In this document: positions 16,704 through 27,190 of the stretch, in pieces
Numbering within the stretch: the first letter of the stretch is position 1
Layout: each line of letters opens with the position of its first letter
DNA from: JAIXWP01 sp041391745
Lineage (GTDB): Bacteria > Bacteroidota > Bacteroidia > Flavobacteriales_D > Sanyastnellaceae
Direction: 5' to 3'
DNA: 64,000 bases
Assembly: GCA_041391745.1 (NCBI GenBank)
Contig: JAWKNK010000003.1
Location: forward strand, 1 to 64,000
The notes under the pieces: generated by a model
Told to the model about the DNA's origin: nothing
Database searches by the model: none
The model's input: the letters and a program-made list of their open reading frames with translations, nothing else
Position numbers and translations under genes: made by a program

Positions 16704-17414
16704 TTAATTAGCTGGAGCTTCTGCTGCTGCTTCCTCTGCAGGAGCTGCTGCGTTCAACACTAGCATATCGTTTGCATCATATTCAGGAGATGTAATGCCC
16801 AATTGAAGACATTTTACATACTGAATTACCTGCCAACGCTCAAGTTTGTTAAGCTGAGAAGCGTGCTGACCCATCAAACCTTTACCATATGTAAGGGTGT
16901 GGAACATTTTCCCCTCAGGAAGATCCTTCAACTTAGTAGCGTAATCTGGAATACCAAGGATGAATTCATTCTTAGAGATTTTACCATCTCCATGACCTTC
17001 TGCTCCGTGGCAGTGTGTACAGAATTTGGTATAAATATCCTTTCCTTTTTCTACGTTTACTTTAGTTGCGAGTTGGGCTCTTCACCTCTAAACCTGCTCT
17101 TTCATAATCTTCTGGAGTATTCTCGTATGCATATGGCATCGCAGAAAATGGCAGTCTCTTGACTTCCTGTGTAAGGAATTGTTCCTTCAACAGGCTTGCG
17201 AGAAAGTGAAACCACTCCGGCTTCGTCCTTCATCTCTTGCGTCCAGTCCATGTGCTTGTTTGAACCATAATCTATGTATGCTTCCAAAGGCTGGAGAGCG
17301 ATACATATCCGAGCATATACTCCACACCAGGAGCATTTGGATCGGATGTACAAGCAGTAAATGACTGTTATTGCTTGCTGCGATTGCTGAAATTGATAAT
17401 AGTGGACGCTTCAT
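16704..17414 (-). CDS. actE: Alternative complex III subunit ActE (mono-haem cytochrome c), frameshifted
   Basis: A small cytochrome c that takes electrons from ActA. It starts MKRPLLSISAIAA at 17414, followed by a lipobox-like TACTSDPNAPGVEYM (lipoprotein). The haem site is CTHCH at about 17006-17021, and the C-terminus is EGKMFHTLTYGKGLMGQHAS. At least five single-base shifts split the frame, near 17365, 17310, 17285, 17155 and 17065. Each piece still reads as ActE (DMYRSPAF, EAYIDYG, LPFSAMPYAYENTPEDY). Such even conservation around the breaks points to consensus errors. An Ala/Glu-rich tail ends it. Confidence 0.85.
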
Positions 17415-17415
17415 C

Positions 17416-17949
17416 TTAGTATTCTTTAATGCTAAGTTCATAAACCTCAGTAGCACAGGATTTTTCGCTTCGATATCCTCAGCGCTCATGCCTGAATTTT
17501 GATCGGTAACCACCATTACAAACTTATCGTCTGTAGTACGTGGATCTGGATTGCTCGCTGGCATTCCAGGAAGTGTTCCGTTTCTCAACAAATAAGCCCG
17601 ATGGCCATTCCGTGTGCTCCGCAGAATACAGGGAATTCGAACATTACTGGAACAAACGCTGGAGCGTTTTCAATCCATGTAAAGTTTGGCTTACCACCGA
17701 TATTCCAATCCCAATCGGATACCATGAAATACCATGTACCTAATGTTGCGAGTAATGTTCCTGTAGTAGCATACATGAACGATGCAATTGCCAAACGTGT
17801 GCGCTTCACTCCGATTACGGATCTAAACCGTGAATTGGAAATGGTGAGAACACGTCTTTTACGCGGATACCTTGGTCTACAAGGGCACGAGCAGCGTCCA
17901 ATAACTTTTGGTCGTCGTCGTACATCACGTGGAATACCTTATTTGCCAT
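17416..17949 (-). CDS. actD: Alternative complex III subunit ActD (DUF3341), frameshifted
   Basis: A membrane subunit of about 178 aa. It begins MANKVFHVMYDDDQKLLDAA at 17949, and two membrane helices follow (SFMYATTGTLLATLG and FVPVMFEFPVFCGAHGM). It ends with RNGTLPGMPASNPDPRTTDD and CATEVYELSIKEY just before the actE ATG. Three breaks are resolved: a missing C at GATCCGTA near 17815, a missing T near 17590 and an extra A near 17454. All are in short homopolymers. The DUF3341 subunit's exact role in the complex is unknown. Confidence 0.85.
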
Positions 17950-17972
17950 TGCTTTTATCTAAGGGATTATTC

Positions 17973-19344
17973 TTAATGCTTGTTTTCGTTTTTGTAACTC
18001 TCTCCTGAAACTTTCAGGATGGTCTTCAATTCATTCAATGCCAATACTGGGAAGTATCTAGCGAACAGAAGGAACAAAGTGAAGAAAATTCCGATTGTAC
18101 CGATAAACATTCCGATATCAATTGTTGATGAGTGGAATTCGCCCCATGCACCTGGAGTGTAATCTCTGTGGATAGACGTTACGGTGATCTCAAGCTCAAA
18201 CCACATACCGATGTTTACTACAATAGAAAGAATGAATGTTGCCGTCAAGCTGTTCTAATTTTTCTTGAACCAGAACAACTGTGGGCTAATTACGTTATGT
18301 CATCATCATCCAGTAAGACCAGCTATATGGTCCAGAGAAACGGTTGATGAATGCGTAAGATTCATATTCAACACCGCTATACCAAGAGATGAACAACTCT
18401 GTAAGGTAGGCCACACCTACGATAGAACCCGTAACGATGATTACGATGTTCATATACTCAACGTGCTTCAAGTGAATGTACGCCTCTAATCTCTCATGGT
18501 CTTACGCATGATCAAAAAGAAGTGTCAATACCATCGCGAATCCTGAAGATCGCGCCCGATACGAAGTATGGAGGGAAAATGGTAGTGTGCCATCCTGGAA
18601 TAACTGACGTAGCAAAGTCCATAGATGCAATCGGTGAACCGAGAATACAAAGTGGAGTTGCAATACCAGCAAGTACCAATGATACTTCCTCGAAACGTGT
18701 CCAATGTTTTGCACGACCAGACCAACCGAATGAAGAAGGCTATAAAACTTCTTCATTTTTGGGTTAGTATTCTATCGCGAATGGTAGCAAAGTCAGGAAT
18801 CAAACCGATGTACCAAAACACCAACGAAACAGAGAAGTATGTAGAGATCGCGAATACGTCCCACATCAATGCTGAGTTGGTTGGCCAAAGTGAACAAGAA
18901 TTGGTTTTTTGAAGTGGTAATGTCCAGTAAGCCAACCATACACGTCCCATGTGGAATACAGGGAACAAAGCTGCCATGATTACGGCAAAGATGGTCATCG
19001 CTTCAGCACTACGGTTGATCACGCCATTCTCCAACGCTGACGGAACAATAAAAGTACCGCAGAGATAAGTGTTCGGCACGTGTCCGATACCTACCCACCA
19101 TGCAGTTGGTGATATCCCATGCCCAACCTACTGTTTTATTCAATCCCCAGCTTCCGATACCCGTAGCCACAAGATACATAATACAGCCAATTCCATAAAG
19201 CGCAATGATCGCTGCAATTGTAATTGCAATCTTCCATTGCTTTGGAGCTTGTCCTTCGATAGGACTCACAATATCATTCGTGATATCATGATAGGTCTTA
19301 TGACCGAGAATTAAAGGTTTTCTTATTGATGCTTCTTTAATCAT
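17973..19344 (-). CDS. actC: Alternative complex III subunit ActC (NrfD-like quinol oxidase), frameshifted
   Basis: A polytopic membrane subunit of about 457 aa, homologous to NrfD/PsrC. It begins MIKEASIRKPLILGHKTYHD at 19344. Pieces in all three frames match the family in order: GWAWDITN, INRSAEAMTIFAVIMAALFPVFHMGR, LVFWYIGLIPDFATIRDR, IPGWHTTIFPPYFVSGAIF, HVEYMNIVIIVTG, and the C-terminal NIGMWFELEITVTSIHRD ending at 17973. At least six indels are required. Conservation is high between breaks, so sequence error is the likely cause. Confidence 0.85.
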
Positions 19345-19355
19345 GATCTCGTGAT

Positions 19356-22300
19356 TTATGCTTCGGTTTCTTCAATATTGCGCACTTTCGTCATGTAGAA
19401 TACGTTTGGTTGTATTCCTACTTCCTCAAGTGAGTGGTAAGAGCGAACGTTGTTAGAACGTTTTGCATTGAGTGAATTCGTATCGTTCAAGTCACCGAAT
19501 ACAATCGCGTTTGTTGGACATGCTTCAGCACAAGCTGTTTGGATAGATCCGTCTGGAACTGGTACTCCAGCTTTCTTAGCATTCAACTTACCTTCTTGAA
19601 TTCTTTGTTGACACATGCTACACTTCTCCATTACACCACGTGTACGAACAGTAACGTCTGGATTCAATACCATACGTGTCATTTCACCTTGTGATGGGTT
19701 GAAGTTTGCAAACTTCTCATTAGTTACATAATTGAACCAATTGAAGCGACGCACTTTGTATGGACAGTTGTTTGCGCAGTAACGAGTACCGATACAACGG
19801 TTGTAAGCCATATTGTTCAAACCTTCGTTGCTGTGAACAGTAGCAGCCACCGGACAAACTGTTTCACAAGGAGCGTGATTACAGTGTTGACACATCATTG
19901 GCATATGCACAGTACGTGGGTTTTCAGCCGCATTTTCCATATCACGGTATGCAGCGATAGTGCCCAATTCTTTCTTCTCACTTGTTTCCTCTACAGTTGG
20001 ATAATCTGAAGAGAAGTAACGGTCAATACGCAACCAGTGCATATCTCTGTGACGCAATACTTCGTCTTTACCAACTACAGGAACGTTGTTTTCTGTATGA
20101 CAAGCTGTGATACAAGCGCTACAACCCAAGCAAGAGCTCAAGTCGATGGTCAACCCCCAACGGTGTCCTACACCTTCTACTGGGTGATCTCTCCACAAAT
20201 CAATTTCTTTCGTTGGCTTCTTGTCCTGCGCGTTGATTACGCCGTCACCATTCACATCTTCGTGTACCACTAGAGCTGGTACCAAGTTGAATGATGCTGA
20301 TCCTTTCTTCTTATCCTTTTCTGCTTGGTAAGTTTTCCAAGTAGTTTCTTTTACTACTGAATCACGACCCATCACAGTGTTGTGCATTTGGGTCGAAGCA
20401 AGGAAGTATTCTTCGTCGTCTTCTCAACTGAAGCTGTTATGCTGCATAAACTGCTGCACCACCTGCCATTGTTGCGAATCCAAAAGCGTTTTTACCAATA
20501 GCTACACGCTTTCCATCTTCCATCGCATGTTCACCATGCTCTGCTACTTGGAACGCTGCGCTTCCGATTTCCTCATTTCCAGCACCGCGACCATATCCAA
20601 GTGCGATACCGATAGTACCACGCTTCTGACCAGGAGCAGCAAATACTGGAAGTGTAAGTTCTTTACCGTTTACAGTCACTTTAGCTACTGTTGCAGCAGC
20701 TTGCTGACCCAACAACACGTTGTATCCCTTCTCTGCAGCATCAGCTGGAGCCATGGTTACATAGTTGTCCCAAGTCATCTTTGTGATTGGGTCTGGAGTT
20801 TCTTGTAAGTATGGGTTGTTTGCTTGAGCACCGTTACCAATAGTTACTTTTTGGTAAAGTGAAACTTCCCACTCTCCGCCTTTCACTGCATTCACAGCAG
20901 CGATTACGCTAGTCAAGTCCATTGAAGGTGCCGCAACCGCAGCTGGAGCTTCCATGTTTGGAGCATCCATAGCTGGAGCAACAGCATCAGCTGGCAACAC
21001 ATTTACTACAGCAGCAAATGTTCCGTTGTGAACTGCCATGTTCCAAGTGTTGTCAGACTTCATCTGAGCACTTGTATATGAACCGTTATGAGTAGTACGG
21101 ATATAATCGTAGTATGCAGCATCGTTGTCAGCCCATCTCAAAAGAGTTTCTTGAGCATAACGTGTGCTGTATAATGGGCTGATGGTTGGTTGAACCAAGT
21201 CAACACGACCATTCATCATTGACAAGTCATTCCAGCTTTCCAAATAGTGGTGATCTGGAGCCATGTAAGTACAACGGCTAGCAGTTTCGTCTGCATATCC
21301 ATTGAAACATACTGAAGCTTTCACTTTAGCAAGACCAGCATTGAACTTATCTGCATCGTACCAAGAGTATGATGGATTCGTTCCGTAAACGATCAATGCA
21401 TCTACTTTACCAGCGTTCATTTCTTCCACCAATGAAGCCATTTCAGCATCATTACCGCGGAACAAGTTGATTGGGTTATTGATATCAATTGTGCTACCGT
21501 AGTTGTTTAGCGCTTGGTTGATACCATTTACAATCATTTGAACATTTGGATCGTTGCTTCCAGCGACAACCAAAGACTTACCAGCTGCAGCTTTCAGGTC
21601 TTTAGCAATCTTAGAAATCATCACCATCTACTCCATCAACAGAAGCAGCACCAGCGACAGCACTATAAATAGCTGCAGCTACTTTACCTTCTTGTGAAGG
21701 CTTGATTGGAATACGCTCGTCACAGTTTGAACCTGAAAGGCTCATTACTGATTCGAACTGATAATGCTTATTCATTTTACCATTCTCAGGAGTGCGTCCT
21801 TCAGAATAGCCAATTTGATAAATCGCAGGAGTAATCCAAGTTCCAAGGAAGTCAGCAGCAATGCTCACAATTACTTCAGCTTTACCGAAGTCATAGTTTG
21901 GAACTACAGCCTTTCCAAATGAAGCTTGGTTGGCTTTAGTGATACCATTGTAAGATATAGCATCATATTGAACGTGCTTCACTTTTCCTGCATATTTAGC
22001 AGAGAATTCGTTGATGGCACGTTGAGTTGAAGGGCTCACTACAGTGTTAGAAACAATTCTGATATTGTTAGCCGCTCCTAGAGCTGCTTTCATTTCAGAA
22101 TCAAGTGCCGACCATTCAATTGATTCGCCACCTTTCTTAGCACCTTTCAAACGAGCGCTATCGTAAAGACCAATAACAGAAGCATTGATACGAGAGCCGA
22201 TAGCTCCTTTAGCAATACCTAGGTCTTTGTTTCCTTTGATAAAGATTGGACGACCTTCTCTGGTTTTCACCAAAATGTTACCGTAATCATTTCCATCATA

Positions 22301-22594
22301 GTAAGTAGATGCATAATAATTAGCGATACCAGGAGTGATTTCCTCAGGTTTGTTTACGTAAGGAATACTCTTTACCACAGGAGTTTCACAAGCTGCAAGT
22401 GTTGCCGCTGCTACGCTGAATCCCATGAACTTCAAGAAGTCACGGCGACCTGTGTTGGTTTCCTTTAGTTTGTCGTCAGACAAGAATTCACTTACCGTTT
22501 GGTCTTGAGTGAATTCATTGGAGATTGCTTCCTGGAAAGCTGGCGTATTAGCCAACTCATCCATTCCGGTCCAGTATTTTTTATTCATTCCCAT
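19356..22594 (-). CDS. actB: Alternative complex III subunit ActB (iron-sulfur / molybdopterin-like), frameshifted
   Basis: About 1079 aa after repair. The N-terminus carries a late twin-arginine signal (RRDFLKFMG near 52) and a Cys (AACETPV) suggesting a lipoprotein. A molybdopterin-oxidoreductase-like domain without obvious cofactor ligands follows. The C-terminal ferredoxin domain has four Cys sets: CLGCSACITACH, CQHCNHAPCETVCP, CIGTRYCANNCP, and CSMCQQ with CAEACP. One extra T near 21616 and two missing bases near 20435-20415 restore a single frame; the repaired length, 3240 nt, divides by three. It passes electrons within the complex. Confidence 0.9.
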
Positions 22595-22616
22595 TTCTGT
22601 AGGTCGAATTCAAATA

Positions 22617-24006
22617 TTAATAGTGACACTTACCACATTCCCAGCCGCCCATTTCGCGAACTGTTACTTCACCGTCTTCCATGATCTCGCGAATAGTACG
22701 CTGACCAACAGCTGAAGACTTAAAGCGGTTGTGCATTTCTTCGTAGTATGCTGAGCTAGTCAAGTCGATAGAAGACTTGTTGTGACATTCAATACACCAT
22801 CCCATTGTAAGTGTTGGCTTGGTCAATTTGATCAAACCTGGCACTGAAGCAGGATCTTGAGCATTTACTTCTTCAATAGTAGCTTGGTGACCTACAGTGT
22901 ATTTCTCCACTGGACCGTGACACTGCTTACAGTTGATACCGCCAACAGTTACGTGTTGTGAGTGGTTGAAGTAAACGTGGTCAGGAAGGTTGTGCACCTT
23001 GTTCCACTTGATAGGCTTCTCTTCGTAATCTTCTTTGTATGTTTTAGTAGCAACATCAAATCCGATGGCTTCGTAAATCTTAGCGATTTCTTTCTCACCA
23101 GTGATAGTACCCTTGTTTACACCTTTGTGACAGTTCATACAAACGTTAGCAGATGGAATTCCAGCGTGCTTAGATTTTGAAGCTGAACTGTGGCAGTAGT
23201 TACAATCGATTTCGTTTTGACAGTTGTGAACACTGTGAGAGAACCAGATTGGTTGTTGAGGCGTGTAACCTTCATAAACCGCAATTCCCATCAACCCGCT
23301 GTATCCTACTACTACAAAGTAGCACACTAAGAATACACCAACGATTGAAACGAATGTTCTGTTTTTCCACATCCAGCCTTTCGCTGTAGTCCAGTATCCA
23401 ACTTCTGCTTCTTCTGGAAGACCAGCGCGTTCGTTCATTGCATTTTTCAACGACTTGTTGATGTTTGCAGCTGAAACAGCGATAATCGCCAAGATGATAC
23501 CCACGATGATAAACCAAATGAATCCATCTGATTCTTCATTCGCTGCAGCGTCAGCTTTCAATTGCTCGAGTGTTTGACACTCATTCATTGGACCAGCGGC
23601 CTTTGGATCGCCGCCTACAGGACCCGCCTTGATATAGGTCATGATATCCTTGATCTCCGCTTCATTCACAGGTTGACCTGCCATCCACCCAAAAGATGGA
23701 ACGTTGGCAGCCACAAGACCTTTGATATAAGCGTCACCGGTAGCCGCAGCTGCCTGTGGATTCTGGATCCATTTAACCAAAAGGGCATCCTTTCCAGACC
23801 ATCGAGCATCAATACCCGCAAGACCCGGAGCGGCAAGCACTTCGTTGGTGATTTTGTGACATGAGGCGCAATTGGCCTTGAATACTGCTCTCCATTTGCA
23901 GCGTCTCCTCCCTCGTGGATGCTAGCAAAAGAGCTAACAGTCATTGACATGACCAAGGTCAGGTGACGAGAATCCGATTTCTAAAACGTTCTGAAAACCG
24001 CATCAT
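22617..24006 (-). CDS. actA: Alternative complex III subunit ActA (multihaem cytochrome c), frameshifted
   Basis: About 463 aa after restoring two missing bases: one near 23962 (signal peptide, ILVTLTLVMSMTVSSFAS) and one near 23893 (GEAVFKANCASCHK). The start ATG at 24006 or 24003 lies about 40 nt past a TAAATTTG box. Six CxxCH haem motifs are present: CASCH in an N-terminal mono-haem domain, then CNYCH, CMNCH, CKQCH, CIECH and CGKCH after a membrane helix near residue 170. The extra domain is fused to a typical penta-haem ActA. It is the first gene of the operon. Confidence 0.9.
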
Positions 24007-24045
24007 TGCTGTGATTTACGTGATTCTACACTATAGAATGAGCGG

Positions 24046-24053
24046 CAAATTTA
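24046..24053 (-). promoter_or_regulatory. -7 promoter element of the act-cox operon
   Basis: TAAATTTG on the minus strand fits TAnnTTTG, 40 nt upstream of the actA start. No clear TTG -33 element is seen at the usual spacing. The gap 24007-24226 otherwise holds only this and the divergent promoter at 24193-24220. Confidence 0.45.
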
Positions 24054-24192
24054 TAGCACGGGAGCCATACATAGCAGTACTATTGCCTATTCTTAATAAT
24101 TTATAATGTTTCTAAATAAGACAATACCATGACGAATTGAGCCACATCATTTTCGTTCAATTAGATAGCGGCGATTAAGGCACAATTTTTAG

Positions 24193-24220
24193 TTGAAAAA
24201 AATGTTCTTTTATACCTTTG
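24193..24220 (+). promoter_or_regulatory. Bacteroidota promoter, near-leaderless, for the SPOR gene
   Basis: TTG at 24193-24195, a 17-nt spacer, then TACCTTTG at 24213-24220: a full match to the Bacteroidota -33/-7 consensus. The start codon at 24227 lies only 6 nt after the box, so the transcript should have little or no leader. Confidence 0.75.
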
Positions 24221-24226
24221 CAAAAT

Positions 24227-24682
24227 ATGAGTAACCGAATGTTAAAAACCATCGCAGCGCTGATTTTCTCAATGTGTCTTTTATCACAATCATCAGATGC
24301 TCAAGTGGACTCTTTAAAGTATATTCTCGGAAAAATCGAAAATTCAAATGACGGAGATGTGAAAATTCACACCACAGCTTCAATTGATTCTCTTGAAAAA
24401 AAATTACGCGGTAAAAACAATCTCCGCGGTTTCAGAATACAAATTTTCCTTGGCTCATACCCGGAAGCGAAAAAACTCAGAGCAACATTTCAATCGAGCT
24501 CCGACAATCTTCCAGCATATATCGCACAAAACACACCAGATTACGTAGTTAAAGTAGGTGACTTTCGCACGCTATATGAAGCACAGAAATACCTAGATGA
24601 GTTGAAAAAATCTTATCCTTCTGCGTTAATTATTCCTGATAAAATTGAGCCTCCACGCCTCAAGAAATCCGATAATCCCTGA
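24227..24682 (+). CDS. Exported SPOR-domain protein
   Basis: 151 aa from the ATG at 24227; a TTG 9 nt earlier lies inside the promoter box. A signal peptide runs to SSDAQ. The C-terminal 75 residues form a SPOR domain (RGFRIQIFLGSY, YVVKVGDFRTLYEAQKYLDELKKSYPSA), which binds denuded peptidoglycan glycans at division sites. It is probably a periplasmic or lipid-free wall-binding protein. It stands alone, divergent from the act operon. Confidence 0.87.
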   Translation: MSNRMLKTIAALIFSMCLLSQSSDAQVDSLKYILGKIENSNDGDVKIHTTASIDSLEKKLRGKNNLRGFRIQIFLGSYPEAKKLRATFQSSSDNLPAYIAQNTPDYVVKVGDFRTLYEAQKYLDELKKSYPSALIIPDKIEPPRLKKSDNP

Positions 24683-24814
24683 TTTTTTTCACTTGATTTG
24701 ACAAAAATCATTATTTCTTCATTCCAGGCTTCAGTACATTTGGACCATAATTCAAGACCCCTCGGCAGTAAGCGCTGCTAATCAATAGTTTGGTCTTGTA
24801 AAAAATTCAATTGT

Positions 24815-25975
24815 ATGCCATTTTACCACAAACTGGGTAACATTCCCCATAAGCGTCATACAGTATTCCGTCAATCACACGGAGGATTGTATTACGAGCA
24901 GCTTTTTGGCACCGAAGGCTTTCACGGTATGAGCTCTTTGCTCTATCACACACACCGCCCTACAATGATCAAAACTGTAGGTGAAGCTGTAGATGTAGCG
25001 CCAGTTGCCGCTGTAGCTAAAAATATCAGTCCTATGATGTTGGCAGGATTCAATGTGCCTCCTACAAAAGACTTTTTGGAAAGCCGCAAAGTCGTGCTAT
25101 TCAACAACGACCTCAATATAGCACTTGCCGCTCCTCAAGTGAGCTTGACAAGCTACTTCTATAAAAATGCGGATGCTGACGAAATGATTTTCGTTCACAA
25201 AGGCAGCGGTAAACTCAGAACTTTCCTAGGAAATATTCCTTTCGGATATGGCGATTACCTCGTGATTCCAAGAGGTATGATCTATCAAATTGAATTTGAC
25301 TCAGCGGATAACCGATTATTTATCGTCGAATCATTTTCACCGATTCTTACGCCAAAGCGTTATCGCAATGAGTTCGGTCAACTCTTAGAACACTCGCCTT
25401 TCTGTGAAAGAGACATACGCAGACCAGAAGAAATCGAAACGCATGATGAAAAAGGTTCTTTCATTATCAAAATAAGAAAACAAAATACCATGCATACACT
25501 GGAGTACGCCTCTCACCCATTCGATGTAGTGGGGTGGGATGGTTACAATTATCCATATGCATTTAATATTCAAGACTTCGAACCAATCACTGGTCGCGTG
25601 CATCAACCACCGCCAGTGCACCAAACTTTTGAAGCTCACAATTTTGTGGTATGTTCTTTCTGCCCAAGATTGTACGATTATCACCCAGACGCGATTCCTG
25701 CACCTTACAATCACAGCAACATCGATTCAGACGAAGTGTTGTACTATGTAGATGGTGATTTTATGAGCAGAAACCACGTAGATAAAGGATATATTTCACT
25801 TCACCCAGGAGGCATTCCTCACGGACCACATCCTGGTGCTATGGAAAGAAGTATTGGACAAAAGGAAACTGGAGAGTTGGCTGTAATGGTAGATACTTTC
25901 CGTCCACTTTTGGTGACTCAACTTGCACTCGATTTAGCAGATAAAGACTACCTTACATCTTGGTTAGAAAAATAA
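24815..25975 (+). CDS. hmgA: Homogentisate 1,2-dioxygenase
   Basis: 386 aa, a cupin-fold Fe(II) enzyme that opens the homogentisate ring to maleylacetoacetate in tyrosine and phenylalanine breakdown. Family landmarks are VGWDGYNYPYAF, CSFCPRLYDYHPDAIPAPYNHSN, SDEVLYYVDGDFMSR, and HPGGIPHGPHPG, which include the His and Glu metal ligands. Length is typical of the shorter bacterial form. It is followed after 22 nt by hppD, the preceding enzyme of the same pathway. Confidence 0.95.
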   Translation: MPFYHKLGNIPHKRHTVFRQSHGGLYYEQLFGTEGFHGMSSLLYHTHRPTMIKTVGEAVDVAPVAAVAKNISPMMLAGFNVPPTKDFLESRKVVLFNNDLNIALAAPQVSLTSYFYKNADADEMIFVHKGSGKLRTFLGNIPFGYGDYLVIPRGMIYQIEFDSADNRLFIVESFSPILTPKRYRNEFGQLLEHSPFCERDIRRPEEIETHDEKGSFIIKIRKQNTMHTLEYASHPFDVVGWDGYNYPYAFNIQDFEPITGRVHQPPPVHQTFEAHNFVVCSFCPRLYDYHPDAIPAPYNHSNIDSDEVLYYVDGDFMSRNHVDKGYISLHPGGIPHGPHPGAMERSIGQKETGELAVMVDTFRPLLVTQLALDLADKDYLTSWLEK

Positions 25976-25997
25976 TTCATCAGTAAAAAACAAAATC

Positions 25998-27137
25998 ATG
26001 ATAACAGATTCATCTTCATTACAATTGGAAAAGGTGGTTCCTCAAGCGGACGATTTTCTTCCATTGTTGGGTACCGATTATGTAGAATTATATGTCGGTA
26101 ATGCCAAGCAAGCAGCTCACTATTACATGAGCGCTTGGGGTTTTCAACCTCTAGCTTATGCAGGTTTGGAAACAGGAATGAAGGACAAAGTATCTTATGT
26201 ACTCGTTCAAGACAAAATTCGTTTGGTGTTGACTTCTCCACTTCAACCTGGCGGTCCAATTAATGCCCACATCAACAGTCACGGAGATGGTGTGAAAGTA
26301 GTAGCGCTTTGGGTAGATGATGCTGCAAAAAGTTGGGAAGAAACTACAAAGCGTGGTGGTGAATCTTGCCTTGACCCAATTGCCATTGAAGACGAGCACG
26401 GAAAAGTTATTCTTTCAGGTATCCATACCTATGGTGAAACTCTTCACTATTTCGTAGAAAGAAAAAATTATAACGGTCCTTTCCTTCCTGGATATAGAGC
26501 ATGGAAACCAGACTTTGAAGTAAAAGATACTGGGTTGAAATACATTGACCACATGGTAGGAAATGTGGGTTGGAACGAGATGAACAAGTGGTGTGAATTC
26601 TACGCGAAAGTGATGGGATTTGCGCAATTGATCAGCTTCGACGACAATGATATCAGCACAGAGTACACTGCTCTTATGAGTAAGGTGATGAGTAATGGTA
26701 ACGGTCGTATCAAATTCCCAATCAACGAGCCAGCAGAAGGAAAGAAGAAATCTCAAATCGAAGAGTACATCGACTTCTACAATGGAGCTGGGGTGCAGCA
26801 CATCGCCGTAGCAACAGACAATATCATTGAAACAGTTGCTGCATTGAAAGCTCGTGGAGTGGAATTCCTTTATGTTCCCGATACATATTATGATGATGTA
26901 TTAGAACGCGTGGGTCAAATCGATGAAGACTTAGCTCCACTTAAAGAGCACGGCATATTGATCGATAGAGATGACGAAGGATACCTACTCCAATTGTTTA
27001 CGAAACCAGTTTTGGACAGACCAACAATGTTCTTTGAAATCATTCAGAGAAAAGGAGCAAAAAGCTTTGGAAAAGGAAACTTCAAAGCCCTTTTTGAGTC
27101 TATTGAAAGAGAACAAGAAAGTAGAGGAACACTCTAA
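25998..27137 (+). CDS. hppD: 4-Hydroxyphenylpyruvate dioxygenase
   Basis: 379 aa, converts 4-hydroxyphenylpyruvate to homogentisate, the substrate of the enzyme encoded just upstream. It has two vicinal-oxygen-chelate domains. Iron ligands lie in YIDHMVGNV, GVQHIAVATD and the final RPTMFFEIIQRKGAKSFGKGNFKALFESIE block (Glu). The last block is diagnostic for HPPD. hmgA and hppD form an operon that ends at the hairpin at 27159-27184. Confidence 0.96.
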   Translation: MITDSSSLQLEKVVPQADDFLPLLGTDYVELYVGNAKQAAHYYMSAWGFQPLAYAGLETGMKDKVSYVLVQDKIRLVLTSPLQPGGPINAHINSHGDGVKVVALWVDDAAKSWEETTKRGGESCLDPIAIEDEHGKVILSGIHTYGETLHYFVERKNYNGPFLPGYRAWKPDFEVKDTGLKYIDHMVGNVGWNEMNKWCEFYAKVMGFAQLISFDDNDISTEYTALMSKVMSNGNGRIKFPINEPAEGKKKSQIEEYIDFYNGAGVQHIAVATDNIIETVAALKARGVEFLYVPDTYYDDVLERVGQIDEDLAPLKEHGILIDRDDEGYLLQLFTKPVLDRPTMFFEIIQRKGAKSFGKGNFKALFESIEREQESRGTL

Positions 27138-27158
27138 TCTTTTCATCATATAAAATTA

Positions 27159-27190
27159 CAAAGACCTCCATTGCGAGGTCTTTGTCTTTT
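27159..27190. terminator. Bidirectional terminator between hppD and the nitronate monooxygenase gene
   Basis: A perfect 10-bp stem (27159-27168 with 27175-27184, arm CAAAGACCTC) with a 6-nt loop sits between two convergent genes and is followed by a T-rich run. Confidence 0.85.

Noticed and set aside
16704..19344. Programmed frameshifting in the act genes
   Set aside because: The shifts are too many, go in both directions and do not occur at slippery heptamers with downstream structures.
19356..22594. Three separate genes for a Tat protein, a molybdopterin-like protein and a ferredoxin
   Set aside because: They are consecutive parts of ActB; single-base corrections join them and the repaired length is a whole number of codons.
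24683..24814. RNA gene before hmgA
   Set aside because: No tRNA cloverleaf or conserved RNA fold is apparent; it looks like an ordinary leader region.
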